Origin: a virus
Direction: 5' to 3' (one strand)
Virus record (IMG/VR): IMGVR_UViG_3300014914_000043
Coordinates: 1-22,803 of that record
Length of the DNA stretch: 22,803 nt
This document shows, piece by piece, positions 21,822 to 22,803 of the stretch. Position 1 is the stretch's first letter; the number at the start of each line of letters is the position of its first letter. The notes under the pieces were generated by a model. It had not been told where the DNA came from and ran no database searches. It saw only the letters and a list, made by a program, of their open reading frames with translations. Both the position numbers and the translations under genes were made by a program.

Positions 21822-22803
21822 TACGTTCCATTAGGCTTTGCTGTTCCTCTGCTCTAACAGGAGATGGTATAAGATTTATAACAAATTTTCTTTCTAATCT
21901 TTCCAGTAAATTTTTATTATTTTCTCTAAATTTTAACAATTTGTATGCTATATCTTCTCCAGAAAATGAGGAAGGATCATATTTTATCTTAATATTCATA
22001 TATTTATTGTTTCCAGTACTTTTGTATTCTAAATTTATTGGTTTCCCTCTTAATTTCTTATTATCCCGTACAGGTCGTATACCATCACTGAATTCCATTA
22101 ACTTTCTTATAAATCTGCGTATGTAAGTATTCTCTTCTAGTAGCAATAGAAACTCTTCTGACTCTCCAAAGTCTATATATTGCTTAACAGCTTCAATAAA
22201 TATACTAACATTGGCCATCCTGGTACTTGGATATCTAGACTCTTGTTCTTCTACTACCTGATTATTGTCAATCTCCTTTTTTACTTCTTCGTCGTATTTT
22301 TCTGGATCATAACCTAAACGCTCTAATAAAAACTTTCTATTCTTGTTAGCTAAAGCCTTATACTTTTTAAACTCTATTGCATCCGTATCTTCTACCTCGC
22401 TTTCTATTTCCTTATCTGCTATTTTTATTATTTCAACCATGAATGTAGAAGGATCAATATTATTTCTAGTTTTAAGCGATAGCTTCTGTTTTCTTGTAGC
22501 TACAAATTCTTTTAGTATTTCTATTTTTTTCTTTTTAAGTTCTTCTTTTACTTTGAACATAGGATTTGGAGCATCTTTATAATATACGTTTCCTGTTTTC
22601 TCGTTAACCATTGCTGGTACCTTTACCAATACTCCCTTTGTCATCATAGGTCCGTTAGTACGCCATACATCATATAAATGCGTTTCTATTAGGTCGTTTA
22701 GTAACATTCTTTCTGAAACCGATGTTGGTTCTATTCCTAACTCCTCTTCGAACATGTAACGGAGTTTCGCTATTAATTCCTCTTCTATCGGACAAAATTT
22801 ACC
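21811..22803 (-). CDS. Possible small-terminase-like packaging protein, 5'-partial at the window edge
   Basis: The reading frame has an ATG at 22755, but it stays open to the window edge through 16 more codons (GKFCPIEEELIAKLRY). These join naturally to the helix after the ATG, and no ribosome site precedes that ATG, so the true start probably lies outside the window. The visible protein is charged and mostly helical. After an acidic N-terminus comes a segment reading NGPMMTKGVLVKVPAM, a Gly-containing turn, then DAPNPMFKVKEELKKKK and a TRKQKLSLK-like stretch. This layout (short valine-rich strand, 'NP', long helix, 'TR') loosely resembles P27-type small terminases. That is inference from a weak pattern, not a firm family match. 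The gene ends in TAG at 21811 and overlaps the next gene. It is separated from the large terminase by three genes, so a scaffold-independent internal head protein is a fair alternative. Confidence 0.55.
   Translation of the reverse strand, partial: GKFCPIEEELIAKLRYMFEEELGIEPTSVSERMLLNDLIETHLYDVWRTNGPMMTKGVLVKVPAMVNEKTGNVYYKDAPNPMFKVKEELKKKKIEILKEFVATRKQKLSLKTRNNIDPSTFMVEIIKIADKEIESEVEDTDAIEFKKYKALANKNRKFLLERLGYDPEKYDEEVKKEIDNNQVVEEQESRYPSTRMANVSIFIEAVKQYIDFGESEEFLLLLEENTYIRRFIRKLMEFSDGIRPVRDNKKLRGKPINLEYKSTGNNKYMNIKIKYDPSSFSGEDIAYKLLKFRENNKNLLERLERKFVINLIPSPVRAEEQQSLMERSDV

Noticed and set aside
1-22803. tRNA genes, CRISPR arrays, insertion sequences, attachment sites
   Set aside because: No cloverleaf, regular repeat-spacer pattern, transposase or terminal inverted repeats were seen. 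Gaps between genes are at most about 130 bases outside the introns.

Overview
The window is part of the virion-structure module of a contractile-tailed double-stranded DNA phage (myovirus morphology). Nothing in it looks like host chromosome. All supported genes lie on the minus strand and read from the right edge (22803) to the left edge (1). They are tightly packed, with TAATG, TAGTG and TTGA stop/start overlaps and strong AGGAGG-type ribosome sites. The DNA is AT-rich, and both recognisable promoters are of the housekeeping sigma type. This fits a phage of a low-GC Gram-positive (Firmicutes-like) host, but the host cannot be fixed from the sequence.

Layout in transcription order. (1) 22803-19505: a gene running off the right edge (possibly small-terminase-like), then three unrecognised proteins with Gly/Ala-rich hydrophobic segments, candidates for internal virion proteins. 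(2) 19504-17456: terminase large subunit with an HTH-like N-terminus and an Arg-rich tail. (3) 17456-15357: an unrecognised 699-residue, mostly helical protein with two strongly hydrophobic blocks. (4) 15356-13221: portal protein with a MuF/gp7-like C-terminal domain fused on. (5) A clear promoter, then 13092-11413: prohead protease with an in-frame internal start (12396) that should give a separate scaffold. (6) 11398-10361: beta-rich candidate decoration protein. (7) 10331-9006: HK97-fold major capsid protein, followed by a 12-bp hairpin. (8) 8938-5739: an unknown protein, a head-tail adaptor fused to Ig-like domains, and two further neck proteins. (9) 5721-2872: a long tail sheath protein, followed by a terminator that contains the -35 box of the next promoter. 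(10) 2740 to the left edge: the tail tube gene, interrupted by two group I introns. The first intron is about 2.2 kb and carries a 639-residue composite homing endonuclease. The second starts near position 169 and runs off the window.

Together the genes cover DNA packaging, procapsid assembly (portal, protease, scaffold, capsid), neck completion and the contractile tail (sheath and tube). The most noteworthy features are the doubly interrupted tube gene with its mosaic endonuclease, the promoter nested in a terminator with a hairpin at the predicted 5' end of the tube mRNA, the nested protease/scaffold gene, the portal-MuF and Ig-adaptor fusions, and the large unknown protein between terminase and portal.
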